64,000 bases of DNA from Acidobacteriota bacterium (GCA_018268955.1 JAFDVO010000007.1:1-64000); one strand, 5' to 3'; shown: positions 1 through 7,570, counted from the stretch's first letter. A program made the numbers and translations. Notes: generated by a model not told the origin, from the sequence alone.

Positions 1-7
1 AACGTGT

Positions 8-595
8 TTGACAACGACAGCTAAGGCCCTCAACTTAGCCGAGTTGGGCGGCACGCTCAAGGTGCTGTCGGCATCCGCTGAACGGGCTGGAGCCCGGGCG
101 ATGTACTACTTGGGAAGGGAACCGACCGCGTACTTCGAGCGCAGCGGCGCTCACGTCATCAGGGACAATGTGACGGGAGAAGTTGTCCAGATCAGCAATC
201 GCCTTAATCCCAGCGCTTGGAAACCAGATTCTTCAATAGTGAAATCCGTTCGTGCCATGAGAAACCACTTTGACATCGATGCGGAGTTTCGCGGGAAGTT
301 CGTGTTGTTGGCGGGGCTCCGGCTTCTTCGGTACGCGGATGCGCGCGACTTTATCGGTAGATGTCGTGACGCGGGAGTGAGGGTGCTTGGCATCGACGCG
401 TTCTTTGAGCGGGCAGACGGGGTCCAGCCATCTTTGGAGAACAGTATCGACTATTCAATCGAACGGAATGCCGACCTATTGAAGGACAGCTGGCAGCAGG
501 CAGAGCTCTTTGTTCGCGAGCGCGAAGCCCTGTCCCTCTTGTTTGAGGTAGTTGTCGACCGTTCCGTGCGTCATCCGAAGAGCCGCAATACGTGA
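8..595 (+). CDS. Colicin-E5-like toxin domain fused to E5-type immunity-like domain (partial at left edge)
   Basis: The frame is open to the left edge of the window (codons at 2 and 5 are sense), so the TTG at 8 is only the first visible start and the protein may be longer. Residues about 33-78 carry YLGR, then VIRDNVTGEVVQISNR, then KPDSSI. This order and spacing match the C-terminal part of the colicin E5 tRNA-anticodon ribonuclease (YLGR, then VNDRTGEVTQISDK, then DDSRI) as I recall it. Residues about 108-145 (DARDFIGRCRDAGVRVLGID, then QPSLENSIDYS) resemble the colicin E5 immunity protein (CNEAAKKGLWILGID). Toxin and antidote halves would thus lie in one chain. The catalytic Lys/Arg residues of E5 sit further N-terminal and cannot be confirmed. 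The gene is visibly less GC-rich than its neighbours, suggesting transfer. It lies just upstream of an RHS remnant, a common setting for such cassettes. It may be a decayed fusion rather than a working system. Confidence 0.5.
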   Translation: MTTTAKALNLAELGGTLKVLSASAERAGARAMYYLGREPTAYFERSGAHVIRDNVTGEVVQISNRLNPSAWKPDSSIVKSVRAMRNHFDIDAEFRGKFVLLAGLRLLRYADARDFIGRCRDAGVRVLGIDAFFERADGVQPSLENSIDYSIERNADLLKDSWQQAELFVREREALSLLFEVVVDRSVRHPKSRNT

Positions 596-869
596 ACGCG
601 TTCTGACCGCAGCAAGAGTGCAGCTACTTCGCTCGCGGCGGGCTCCTTACCCGTTCCGTGCTGAGCATTCCCACTGCGAACTCGTTCGCAATAACGTGGT
701 GCACGCACGAAGCGGTATTGCGCGGGGGGGGGGCGACGAGCTGCTGCTCGCAACTACTTCGCCGACTTGAAGTACCTGGTGAGCGGAGTAGCGGAGCGAC
801 GGGAGGCTGCTGGAAGTTTGATGTTCGAAGCGGGTGAGCAGGATCCAAACGTCGGCGATGGAGGCGGTA
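596..869. other. Intergenic, no gene seen; contains a run of ten G
   Basis: No credible ORF lies between the toxin/immunity ORF and the RHS remnant; the short ORFs here have no recognisable features. The one distinctive element is a homopolymer of ten G at 724-733. No promoter could be assigned. Confidence 0.5.
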
Positions 870-1578
870 ATGAGAACGCGGATTGTGTTGACGTGGTTCC
901 TAGGTATGGCCGCAGGTCACGCCGCCTTCGCCCAGGAGGGGCCGCTGCAAGCAGGCGGATTCAACCTCCACCGAGCGTACTTCTCGCAGTTGCCTGAAGA
1001 GCACATCGACACCGCCTCCGGCAACGTGCTGCTGACGTTCACGGACCTGGAATTGCCCGGGGATGCGGGATCGGTGTTGCGGCTGCAGCGGACGTACAAC
1101 TCGAACCGAGCCGAATGGCGGTTTGGTCCGGAGGGCTTCGCCGACGTTGCCTTCTTCGGAACCGAGCCGCAGGGCTTCCCCGATGGGCCATGGGTCAGGA
1201 CGGTCGACGGCGCCATTCATTCCGCGCGGTGGCGATCGCCTGCGTGCCCGTCGGCGGCGGCTGACCCTTGCGGTTTCTACCTGACGAAGGAGTTCTGGCT
1301 CGTCGACATCGCGGCTCGCCGCGTCTTCTACCCAGACGGCGCCGTAGACCAGTTCGTGCAGGCAGGTGGCGGCACTGCCGTGGATTGTTGCGCGCGAAGG
1401 ACACCAAATTAAGCAGGGTGCCCCCGGATCCGTCAACGCGATTCGGATCGAGTACGACAACGGCGACGGCGAGCTGCTCTCCGAATGGACGTACGTCGCC
1501 GGCGCGCCGGTGTCCGCCAAAGACTACGTGTATGCGGGGGGACGTTTGATCGCGGTCGTGACGAGAGCGGCCCATTGA
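870..1578 (+). pseudogene. RHS/YD-repeat protein remnant (frameshift plus internal deletion)
   Basis: From ATG 870 the frame encodes a signal peptide (MRTRIVLTWFLGMAAGHAAFA) and then the N-terminal domain of secreted RHS proteins: HIDTASGNVLLTFTDLELPG, followed by LRLQRTYNSNRAEWRFG. Near 1375 homology changes frame: the first frame ends in a nonsense tail and stops at 1412, while the next frame continues with ALPWIVAREGHQIK and then IRIEYDNGDG. At about 1475 the text jumps straight to the C-terminal RHS core (LLSEWTYVAG, then DYVYAGGRLIAVVTRAAH) and stops at 1578. The large YD-repeat body is missing. Intact RHS proteins usually exceed 1000 residues; about 236 are left. I read this as a dead gene with two lesions. 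The upstream ATG at 834 in the same frame is possible, but the signal peptide favours 870. Confidence 0.75.
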
Positions 1579-1620
1579 TGAAGGAGACGCGAGGCTTCAG
1601 CAGCGGCCTCCGCAGCAGAC

Positions 1621-1645
1621 GGCGGGGCTGAAGCCCCGCCGCTAC
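1621..1645 (-). repeat. REP-like palindrome, GTAG type, copy 1
   Basis: Read on the minus strand it begins GTAGC, followed by a perfect GC-rich stem (GGCGGGGC / GCCCCGCC) around the loop CTTCAG-type centre. A GTAG tetranucleotide followed by a palindrome is the layout of REP elements mobilised by RAYT transposases. No RAYT gene lies in this window. Confidence 0.7.
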
Positions 1646-1721
1646 GAACGTGAAAGCGCTCCGTCCCGAACGTGAAAGCGCTCCGTCCCGAACGTGGAAG
1701 CGCTCCGTCTCGAACGTGAAA
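1645..1721 (+). repeat. 22-nt tandem repeat, first array
   Basis: Three complete 22-nt units begin at 1645, 1667 and 1689, each starting CGAACGTGAAAGCGCTCC (the third has one change), followed by a partial unit from 1711. The array directly abuts the GTAG palindrome at 1621-1645. Confidence 0.8.
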
Positions 1722-1761
1722 CCCCGCTGGCACGAATGGACGTGCGTTGCGATTGACGATC

Positions 1762-1787
1762 GTAGCGGGCGGGCTTCAGCCCGCCCG
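1762..1787 (+). repeat. REP-like palindrome, GTAG type, copy 2
   Basis: GTAGC is followed by GGGCGGGC, the loop TTCA and GCCCGCCC. The stem sequence differs from copies 1 and 3 and the orientation is reversed, but the GTAG head and the CTTCAG centre are kept. Confidence 0.65.
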
Positions 1788-1827
1788 GCGCGGGCGGCTG
1801 GGTAACAGGTTGACGCGGACGATCAAC

Positions 1828-1852
1828 GGCGGGGCTGAAGCCCCGCCGCTAC
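1828..1852 (-). repeat. REP-like palindrome, GTAG type, copy 3
   Basis: Identical over 25 bases to the palindrome at 1621-1645 and in the same orientation. It is again followed immediately by a tandem array (1851-1922). Confidence 0.7.
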
Positions 1853-1922
1853 GAAGGTGAAAGCCCGTCCCGAACGTGAAAGCGCCGTCCCGAACGTGGA
1901 AGCGCTCCGTCTCGAACGTGAA
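1851..1922 (+). repeat. Second, degenerate copy of the CGAACGTGAAAG tandem array
   Basis: Units of 20, 20 and 22 bases related to the array at 1645-1721 follow palindrome copy 3. The palindrome plus array is therefore a duplicated module of about 100 bases, the second copy having 2-bp deletions in its units. Confidence 0.7.
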
Positions 1923-2145
1923 CCGCCGCATCGCCCATCCGGCATCGGCGCACCGATATTCGCGACCGTGCCGCCCTGCGTCCAATCCTCAAACCTGACC
2001 CGCGTCGTGATCGGGAACCGCGACGCCGGTGTGGTCTTCGCATTACGATGAAGCTTCATCCGAACCTCCCTTCTGAGCGGAACGGCTGTGTGGAGCACCG
2101 TTCTTCTCGGAGCGCTCCGGATGAACTGAGGGCGGGACGAGACGC

Positions 2146-2964
2146 ATGGGTTACTACGAGGACGTGAAGGAGGCGGCGGACTACGTCCGCGGCCGGATTC
2201 AGACGGTGCCGGATCTCGCGATCGTGCTCGGGTCGGGGCTTGGAGATTTCGCGGGCACCTTGGGCGATGCGGTGTCGATGCCCTATGGCGACATCCCGCA
2301 CTGGCCCGCGTCGAAAGTCGTCGGCCACGAGGGACGCCTGGTGGTTGGAACGGTTGGCGGTCGCACCATCGCGGCCCTGTCCGGACGCTGCCACACCTAC
2401 GAGGGGCACGACTTGAAGACCGTGACCTTTGCGGTCCGCGTCCTTGGTCTCCTGGGCGTGAAGATGCTCGTGCTGACGAACGCGGCGGGTGGCATCAACA
2501 CCGGGTTTTCCCAGGGCGCGCTGATGGTGATCGACGATCACATCAACCTGATCGGCAGCAACCCGCTCGTCGGGCCGAATGACGAGCGCTTCGGCGTGCG
2601 CTTCCCCGACATGTCCGAGGTCTACTCGAAGCGATTGCGGGGCATCGCCGACGAAGCAGGGCGGGCCATCGGGATGCCCCTGCCGCACGGCGTGTACGTC
2701 GGCCTGCTCGGACCGAGCTACGAAACCCCTGCAGAGATCCGCTTCCTCCGCACGATCGGCGCCGATGCGGTCGGCATGTCGACCGTCCCCGAGGCGATTG
2801 CCGCGCGCCACATGGGTATCGAGGTGCTCGGCATCTCGTGCATCACGAACATGGCCGCGGGCGTGCTGCCGGAGCCGCTCGATCACAACGAAGTGATGGA
2901 AACGGCGAAGCGCGTGCGCGGGCAGTTCATCGGGCTGCTGAAGGAAGTAATCGCGAGGGCCTGA
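2146..2964 (+). CDS. punA: Purine nucleoside phosphorylase (trimeric PNP-I type)
   Basis: Phosphorolysis of inosine/guanosine-type nucleosides to free base and ribose-1-phosphate in the cytosolic purine salvage route. The 272-residue chain has the family length. Visible motifs are the phosphate loop LGSGLG (28-33), RCHTYEGH (81-88) with the phosphate-binding Arg and His, TNAAGGIN (111-118), the Glu of SYETPAEIR (191-199), MSTVPE (211-216) with the ribose-contact Met, and the base-contact Asn in SCITNMAAG (235). This Asn is typical of 6-oxopurine-specific enzymes of the human PNP type rather than of the hexameric DeoD type. Cytidine deaminase and mtnA lie downstream on the same strand, a coherent nucleoside and methylthioadenosine salvage group. 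The specificity (PunA versus an MTA-preferring relative) is inferred only from the Asn. Confidence 0.92.
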   Translation: MGYYEDVKEAADYVRGRIQTVPDLAIVLGSGLGDFAGTLGDAVSMPYGDIPHWPASKVVGHEGRLVVGTVGGRTIAALSGRCHTYEGHDLKTVTFAVRVLGLLGVKMLVLTNAAGGINTGFSQGALMVIDDHINLIGSNPLVGPNDERFGVRFPDMSEVYSKRLRGIADEAGRAIGMPLPHGVYVGLLGPSYETPAEIRFLRTIGADAVGMSTVPEAIAARHMGIEVLGISCITNMAAGVLPEPLDHNEVMETAKRVRGQFIGLLKEVIARA

Positions 2965-2969
2965 GGATC

Positions 2970-3017
2970 ACTAACCGCGAATCGCTAATCGAGAATCGCT
3001 AATCGAGAAGGGCAATC
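2970..3017. repeat. Degenerate short-period array (AATCGCTAATCGAG-type)
   Basis: Just behind the PNP stop codon, words of the AATCGCTA and AATCGAGA type repeat four to five times. They belong to the heptamer family seen again at 35848-35979 and 36517-36600. Confidence 0.6.
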
Positions 3018-3091
3018 GCAGTCGGAATGCGCACCGCTGACCACCGATCGTGCCTTGCCGGTGCATGCGGTCCTGCAGACGGGACGTTGAG

Positions 3092-3484
3092 ATGACGAAG
3101 AAGGATGCGCTTGTTGACGCGGCACGTGCCGCACGTGAGCACGCCGTGGCGCGCTTCTCGGGCTTCAAGGTCGGTGCCGCGCTCGAGACGGCGGACGGTA
3201 CGATCGTCACCGGCTGCAACATCGAGAACGCGACCTACGGCCTGACCGTCTGCGCCGAGCGCGTGGCGATGTTCAAGGCGCTGTCGGAAGGGCACCGCGA
3301 ATTCCGCGCCGTTGCCGTCGTCGCCGACACGAACGATCCGACCCCACCCTGTGGTGCGTGCCGCCAGATCCTCTGGGAGTTTGCCGGGGACATCGACGTA
3401 TTCCTCGCCAATCTCACCGAAGACAAGGGCACGTTCCGCATGAAGGACCTGCTCCCGCTCCCCTTCGACGCGCGCCTGCTCTGA
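3092..3484 (+). CDS. cdd: Cytidine deaminase
   Basis: Zinc-dependent deamination of cytidine and deoxycytidine to uridine forms. At 130 residues it has the length of homotetrameric CDAs. The active site is complete: GCNIENATYG (41-50), CAE at 54-56 (zinc Cys54 and catalytic Glu56) and PPCGACRQ (85-92; zinc Cys87 and Cys90). Three Cys ligands mark the tetrameric class. ATG 3092 is chosen because it starts the conserved region; the frame extends upstream to 3050 with a Cys/Arg-rich stretch that no family member would need. It probably shares the salvage role of the PNP gene upstream. Confidence 0.94.
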   Translation: MTKKDALVDAARAAREHAVARFSGFKVGAALETADGTIVTGCNIENATYGLTVCAERVAMFKALSEGHREFRAVAVVADTNDPTPPCGACRQILWEFAGDIDVFLANLTEDKGTFRMKDLLPLPFDARLL

Positions 3485-3496
3485 CGGGGTTAGACC

Positions 3497-3735
3497 ACGT
3501 CAGGCTTCGGGCTTCGGGCTCCAGGCTCCGGGGCTCGTCGGCTCCAGGCTACCGGCAAGGGCTATAGGCGATAGGCCATGGGCGGTGGGCGCGCTCGGCC
3601 GCGGACGCTCGGCGATTCTCAATTCCTCGCGCGTCGCATTTCAGGCTTCAGGCTCCTGGCTCCAGGCGGGTCGGCTCCGGGCCGCGGGCAAGGGCTCTGG
3701 GCGATGGGCGATAAACGGCGGGCGCTTGGCGATGC
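3497..3735. repeat. Duplicated heptamer array, GGCTTCG/GGCTCCA words
   Basis: The first copy (about 3497-3585) reads in 7-bp steps: GGCTTCG, GGCTTCG, GGCTCCA, GGCTCCG. A diverged second copy starts near 3640 with the same word order and the same tail (GGCAAGGGCT followed by GGCGATGGGC-like text). The spacing suggests duplication of a block of about 140 bases. Confidence 0.55.
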
Positions 3736-3792
3736 CCCAGTGCCTCGCGCGCCGCACTTCCGGCGACACGACGGTCGTTCAGGCCAGCCGTC

Positions 3793-3851
3793 ATCAATTC
3801 AGCAATCAGCAATTGAATTCAGCAATCAGCGATTGGCAATTGGCAATCTGT
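3793..3851. repeat. Degenerate heptamer array, CAATCAG words
   Basis: CAATTCAGCAATCAGCAATT is followed by an almost identical half and then GGCAATTGGCAATCT. The words belong to the CAATCTG/CAATCAG family also found at 30318-30378. Confidence 0.65.
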
Positions 3852-3902
3852 GTCGGTGACCGCCATAGTTGGTCGAGCGAACTGCGAGAGTAGAATGGCT
3901 TC

Positions 3903-4955
3903 GTGCTTCCGACAATTGCTCGCGACAACGACACCGTGGTGATGATCGACCAGCGCAAGCTGCCGGCGCAGGAAATCTACGTGCGCTGCCGGACGGCTGC
4001 TGAGGTCGCCAAGGCGATCAAGACGATGGTGATTCGCGGCGCTCCGGCGATCGGGGTCGCGGCGGCGCTGGGGATCGCACTCGGCATGCGCCGAAGCACC
4101 GTCACGGGCACGCAGAAGTTCGCGGCCGAGTTCTACAAGGTCTGCGACCTGATGGCCGGCACGCGGCCGACGGCGGTGAACCTGTTCTGGGCCATCGACC
4201 GGATGAAGCGATCGTTCGCCGCAGGTGTTGCGGCTGGCGAATCGGTCGACCAGCTCAAGGACCGGCTGGATCGCGAGGCGGACCAGATCCACGATGAAGA
4301 CGTGGCGAGCTGCCGCGCGATGGGCACCTTCGGTGCGCAGGTCGTGCCGGACGAGGCCCGCATCCTCACGCACTGCAACGCCGGTGCGCTCGCGACCGCC
4401 GGCTACGGCACGGCGCTCGGCGTCGTCCGCGGCGCGGTGGAAGCCGGCAAGAAGGTGGCGGTCTTCGCCGATGAGACGCGACCGTTCCTGCAGGGCGCTC
4501 GGCTCACGGCCTGGGAGCTGGTGCGCGACGGCATCGACACCACGGTGATCACCGACAACATGTCCGGCGCGCTCATGCGCCAGGGCCGCGTCAACTTCGT
4601 TGTCGTCGGCGCGGACCGCATCGCCGCGAATGGCGACACGGCGAACAAGATCGGCACCTACTCGGTTGCCGTGCTCGCCCGCGAGCACAACGTGCCGTTC
4701 TACGTGGCGGCGCCGCTCTCGACGATCGACCTGAACACGCCTGACGGATCGGGTATCCCCATCGAGGAACGCAACAGCCGCGAGGTGACGCACGTCGGCG
4801 GCAATCAGCTCGCGCCGGAAGGGGCATCGGTCTGGAACCCCGCGTTCGACGTGACGCCGCACCATCTCATCGCCGGCATCATCACCGAGAAGGGGATCTT
4901 CCGGGCGCCGTACACAGAGTCGCTGCGCCAGGCGTTCGCGGAGAGCGGCGTCTAG
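3903..4955 (+). CDS. mtnA: S-methyl-5-thioribose-1-phosphate isomerase
   Basis: Isomerises methylthioribose-1-phosphate to methylthioribulose-1-phosphate in methionine salvage. The 350-residue length fits the family. Visible motifs are [13 protein letters not shown] (45-57), the catalytic Cys158 in [18 protein letters not shown], and the catalytic Asp238 in [19 protein letters not shown]. Their spacing equals that of the Bacillus enzyme (Cys160/Asp240). The start is GTG 3903; no better start lies near. The substrate comes from MTA phosphorolysis or from a nucleosidase/kinase pair, so the PNP gene at 2146 is a plausible but unproven partner. No other mtn gene is in the window. Confidence 0.94.
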   Translation: MLPTIARDNDTVVMIDQRKLPAQEIYVRCRTAAEVAKAIKTMVIRGAPAIGVAAALGIALGMRRSTVTGTQKFAAEFYKVCDLMAGTRPTAVNLFWAIDRMKRSFAAGVAAGESVDQLKDRLDREADQIHDEDVASCRAMGTFGAQVVPDEARILTHCNAGALATAGYGTALGVVRGAVEAGKKVAVFADETRPFLQGARLTAWELVRDGIDTTVITDNMSGALMRQGRVNFVVVGADRIAANGDTANKIGTYSVAVLAREHNVPFYVAAPLSTIDLNTPDGSGIPIEERNSREVTHVGGNQLAPEGASVWNPAFDVTPHHLIAGIITEKGIFRAPYTESLRQAFAESGV

Positions 4956-4963
4956 CCGACCGT

Positions 4964-5049
4964 TGGCTGGCAGGTAAGGCAGGTAAGGCGGGTCTGGCTG
5001 GTTCGCCCCAGGCCAACGGGCCTGACCAGCCCCACCAGCCCCACCTGCC
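4964..5049. repeat. 9-bp tandem words in inverted halves between mtnA and tsaD
   Basis: The left half repeats GGTAAGGCA-like words; the right half repeats CCCCACCAG-like words. The ends (GGCAGGT and ACCTGCC) and the internal GGCTGG/CCAGCC pairs are complementary, so the region could fold into an imperfect hairpin just before the tsaD start. Confidence 0.6.
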
Positions 5050-5060
5050 GATTGTGCCCA

Positions 5061-6122
5061 ATGAACATTCTGGGAATCGAGACCTCCTGCGACGAAACGT
5101 CCGCAGCCGTCATCGCCGAAACCGGCGACGTGGCGCGGCCGTGGGCGATCCGGTCCAACGTGATCGCGTCGCAGGTGGAGATTCACCGCGAGTGGGGCGG
5201 CGTCGTGCCGGAACTCGCGTCGCGCCAGCACGTGCGCGACATCTGCGGTGTTGTCGAGAAGGCGCTCGCCGATGCGCAGGTCGGCTGGACCGACCTCGGT
5301 GCGGTCGCCGTCACGCAGGGGCCGGGCCTCGTCGGGTCGCTGCTCGTCGGAGTCTCGTTCGCGAAAGCCGCGGCTGCGGCGGCTGGCCTGCCGATCGTCG
5401 GCGTCCATCATCTCGCCGGGCACATCGAGTCGCTCGTCCTCCACAACGGCGAGCTGCCCCTGCCCGCCGTGATCCTCGTCGTCTCCGGCGGACACACCAG
5501 CCTCTACCTGGTGAAGTCGCCCGGCTCGTACGAACTGCTCAGCCGCACCAGAGACGATGCGGCGGGTGAAGCGTACGACAAGGTGGCGAAGCTGCTGGGC
5601 CTTGGCTATCCGGGCGGGCCGGTGATCGACCGGCTCGCGAAGCAGGGAAACGACACGGCGGTGCGCTGGCCCGGGACGCGGCTCACCCACGCGGATCGCA
5701 ATGCGCCGCAACTGAAAGGCGATCTCGACTTCAGCTTCAGCGGCCTGAAGACTGCGGTGCTGCGCCACGTGACGCTTCGCCGTGAGCAGGGAGCCGACCT
5801 CGGCGAGCAGGAGATCGCGGACCTCTGCGCCAGCTTCCAGCGCGTGGTCGTGAAGACGCTGGTCGAGCGGACCTTCAAGGCTGCGATGATCCACGGAGCG
5901 AGGAGCGTCGGTGTCGCTGGTGGCGTCTCAGCCAACAGCCGCCTCCGCGCCGACATCAAGGCGTACGGCGAGGCACGCGAGATCCCGACGTTCGTCCCCG
6001 ACCTCACGCTGTCGACCGACAACGCGGCCATGATTGCCGCGGCCGGTCTCCGCCGCTTGCGTGCCGGCATCACGTCGTCCCTGGACATGAACGCAGACGC
6101 GGCGCTCGCGCTTGGAAGTTAG
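5061..6122 (+). CDS. tsaD: tRNA N6-adenosine threonylcarbamoyltransferase TsaD
   Basis: Transfers the threonylcarbamoyl group to A37 of ANN-decoding tRNAs, working with TsaB and TsaE (not in this window). The chain of 353 residues starts [18 protein letters not shown], the standard ASKHA N-terminus, which fixes the ATG at 5061 over the TTG at 5052. Metal ligands are visible: His117 and His121 in VHHLAGH, and Asp320 in [20 protein letters not shown] and [12 protein letters not shown] are also standard for the family. It stands alone in orientation with mtnA upstream; the gap carries inverted 9-bp repeats that may terminate or attenuate read-through. Confidence 0.96.
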   Translation: MNILGIETSCDETSAAVIAETGDVARPWAIRSNVIASQVEIHREWGGVVPELASRQHVRDICGVVEKALADAQVGWTDLGAVAVTQGPGLVGSLLVGVSFAKAAAAAAGLPIVGVHHLAGHIESLVLHNGELPLPAVILVVSGGHTSLYLVKSPGSYELLSRTRDDAAGEAYDKVAKLLGLGYPGGPVIDRLAKQGNDTAVRWPGTRLTHADRNAPQLKGDLDFSFSGLKTAVLRHVTLRREQGADLGEQEIADLCASFQRVVVKTLVERTFKAAMIHGARSVGVAGGVSANSRLRADIKAYGEAREIPTFVPDLTLSTDNAAMIAAAGLRRLRAGITSSLDMNADAALALGS

Positions 6123-6208
6123 AACGTAGAATTCAGAAGTCAGAACTTCGAGCCTGTTCAAAGCTCCTCGTACTCATGTCACCAGATCACCAACTCGCCG
6201 ATTCACCA
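6116..6208. repeat. CAGAAGT heptamers followed by TCACCAA-type words
   Basis: AGTTAGAACGTAGAATTCAG, CAGAAGTCAGAAC and, after a gap, TCACCAGATCACCAACTCGC and ATTCACCAATGACC. The last word runs into the start of the YjbQ gene at 6209. Confidence 0.5.
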
Positions 6209-6625
6209 ATGACCAAGGTCTTCACGGACTACCTGTGGTTCAACACGAAGAATCGGCAGGAGTTCATCCGCATCACCGACAAGGTGACGGATATCGTCGG
6301 ACGATCTGGCGTGAAGGAGGGCATGGTGCTCGTCTCTGCCATGCACATCACCGCGGGCGTGTACGTGAACGACTGGGAGGATGGCCTCATCCACGACTTC
6401 GGCGTCTGGCTCGAGAAGCTCGCACCGGCCGGCCTGAACTACCGCCATCACCAGACTGGCGAGGACAACGCCGATGCGCACCTGAAGCGCACCATCATGG
6501 GGCACCAGGTGATTCTGCCGATCACCAACGGCGCGCTCGACCTCGGCCCGTGGGAGCAGGTCTTCTACGCCGAGTTCGATGGCCAGCGCCGGAAGCGGGT
6601 GGTTGTGAAGGTCATGGGAATCTAG
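6209..6625 (+). CDS. YjbQ family (UPF0047) secondary thiamine-phosphate synthase-type protein
   Basis: The 138-residue protein matches the small beta-sandwich YjbQ family: [16 protein letters not shown] (about 37-52), [20 protein letters not shown] (about 78-97) and [23 protein letters not shown] near the C-terminus. Members show weak thiamine-phosphate synthase activity in vitro; the physiological role is unsettled. ATG 6209 begins the conserved text; the upstream ATG 6176 would add residues translated from repeat DNA. No thiamine gene lies nearby. Confidence 0.9.
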   Translation: MTKVFTDYLWFNTKNRQEFIRITDKVTDIVGRSGVKEGMVLVSAMHITAGVYVNDWEDGLIHDFGVWLEKLAPAGLNYRHHQTGEDNADAHLKRTIMGHQVILPITNGALDLGPWEQVFYAEFDGQRRKRVVVKVMGI

Positions 6626-6753
6626 ACGCCACTGGCGACTGCCAAAATGCTGAATGCAGGAATGCACGCGGCGGGTGTCGCTGAAGACGCTGTGGCTCAC
6701 AAGCTGTACGCAGGGACGATGTTCGGACTGCGTCCATGGCAGCTGTGCGTTTC

Positions 6754-6855
6754 AGCATTGTTGCATTGTTGCATTGCTGCATTGCTGCATTGCTGCATTG
6801 CTGCATTGTTGCATTGTTGCATTGTTGCATTGTTGCATTGTTGCATTGATGCATT
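6754..6855. repeat. Octamer tandem array, TTGCATTG/CTGCATTG (about 12 units)
   Basis: Clean 8-bp periodicity: TTGCATTG twice, CTGCATTG several times, then TTGCATTG again, ending six bases before the Nudix start codon. On the other strand the words read CAATGCAG/CAATGCAA, linking it to the ATGCAGAA arrays at 27701, 41990 and 51908. Confidence 0.9.
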
Positions 6856-6861
6856 CCGATC

Positions 6862-7305
6862 GTGAGTAGCCGCGCCTATCCTTCCCGCCCCATCGTGGCC
6901 GTCGGCGCCATCGTTGTTGACGAGGGGCGTGCGCTGCTCGTGCGGCGAGGGCAGCCGCCGCTTGCGGGCGAGTGGAGCCTGCCTGGAGGCGCTGTCGAGA
7001 CGGGGGAGACGCTGGTCGCCGCGATTCAGCGCGAGGTCTACGAGGAGACCGGGCTCATCGTCGCCGTCGGGCCGATCGTCGAGGTGCTCGACCGCATCCA
7101 CACCGATGCGGATGGTCGGGTCGAGTTCCACTACGTCCTCATCGACTACGTCTGCACGGTGGTCGACGGTGAAGTGCATGCCGCGTCGGACGCCGTCGAT
7201 GCCCGGTGGGCGGCTCCGGACGAACTGCCTCTCTACAACCTGCAACCGCTCACGCTCGCCGTCGTGCACAAGGCACTGGACGTCGCAATCTCTTCGGGCC
7301 GTTGA
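6862..7305 (+). CDS. Nudix hydrolase
   Basis: A 147-residue protein with a complete Nudix box: GGAVETGETLVAAIQREVYEETGLIV around residues 41-65 satisfies Gx5Ex7REUxEExGU, so the pyrophosphohydrolase active site is intact. SLPGGAVE and the later DARWAAPDELPLYN region suggest an ADP-ribose or ADP-sugar pyrophosphatase type, but the substrate cannot be told from sequence. The start is GTG 6862, directly behind an octamer repeat array, so any Shine-Dalgarno site would have to lie inside the repeat. Confidence 0.9.
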   Translation: MSSRAYPSRPIVAVGAIVVDEGRALLVRRGQPPLAGEWSLPGGAVETGETLVAAIQREVYEETGLIVAVGPIVEVLDRIHTDADGRVEFHYVLIDYVCTVVDGEVHAASDAVDARWAAPDELPLYNLQPLTLAVVHKALDVAISSGR

Positions 7306-7323
7306 GCAGACGCCGTGCTGTCC

Positions 7324-7384
7324 GTCACGCTAAAGCGTCTCGGCTACGACAGTCAGTGCCGCTCGGCTACGACAGTCAGTGCCG
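7324..7384. repeat. Degenerate GTAG palindrome with a 23-bp tandem duplication
   Basis: ACGCT/AGCGT form a small stem followed by CGGCTAC (GTAGCCG on the minus strand), a weak version of the REP layout. A 23-bp block starting CTCGGCTACGACAGTC occurs twice in tandem, at 7339-7361 and 7362-7384. Confidence 0.6.
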
Positions 7385-7397
7385 CGCCCGCGCCGCT

Positions 7398-7557
7398 CTT
7401 CTGCGTTCCCGCGTCCCCGCGTTTCGCGTTTGCGGCATTCCTGCATTCCTGCATTCCAGCATTTCTGCAGTGCGCCTTCCTTACGGTGTTCCTGTTGCGT
7501 TCCTGCATTTCTGCGTTTCCGCATTTGTAGCATTCCTGCATTGCTGCATTTTTGCGT
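7398..7557. repeat. Degenerate octamer array, CTGCATTC/CCGCGTTT words
   Basis: Words such as GCGTTCCC, GCGTCCCC, GCGTTTCG, GCATTCCT (repeated) and GCATTTCT run in roughly 8-bp steps, interrupted near 7480. It lies between the convergent Nudix and permease genes and is the complement of the ATGCAGGA family at 41990-42069. Confidence 0.7.
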
Positions 7558-7570
7558 TACAGGGATTTCG

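Larger units (their letters stand above)
1579..2145. other. Gene-free region of REP palindromes and 22-nt tandem repeats
   Basis: No gene is credible in these 567 bases. They hold three GTAG-type palindromes (1621-1645, 1762-1787, 1828-1852), each next to a short tandem array. From about 1930 to 2145 no repeat is seen; this part presumably holds the promoter of the purine nucleoside phosphorylase gene, but I could not place -35/-10 boxes with confidence. Confidence 0.7.
3485..3902. other. Gene-free region made largely of degenerate repeats
   Basis: No gene is supported in these 418 bases. It holds two diverged copies of a GGCTTCG/GGCTCCA heptamer array (about 3497-3580 and 3640-3700, each followed by a GGGCGATGGGC-like stretch) and an AATTCAGCAATCAGC array at 3793-3851. 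The + ORFs across it are low-complexity translations of these repeats. Confidence 0.6.

Noticed and set aside
3819-5894. 691-codon minus-strand ORF
   Set aside because: It lies antisense to mtnA and tsaD, both complete and well matched; the translation is Arg/His/Asp-rich without motifs, as expected from high-GC third positions.
6647-6869. Small Cys/His/Leu-rich ORFs (LLHCCIAALLHCC)
   Set aside because: Direct translations of the TTGCATTG octamer array in several frames; no start context and no homology expected.
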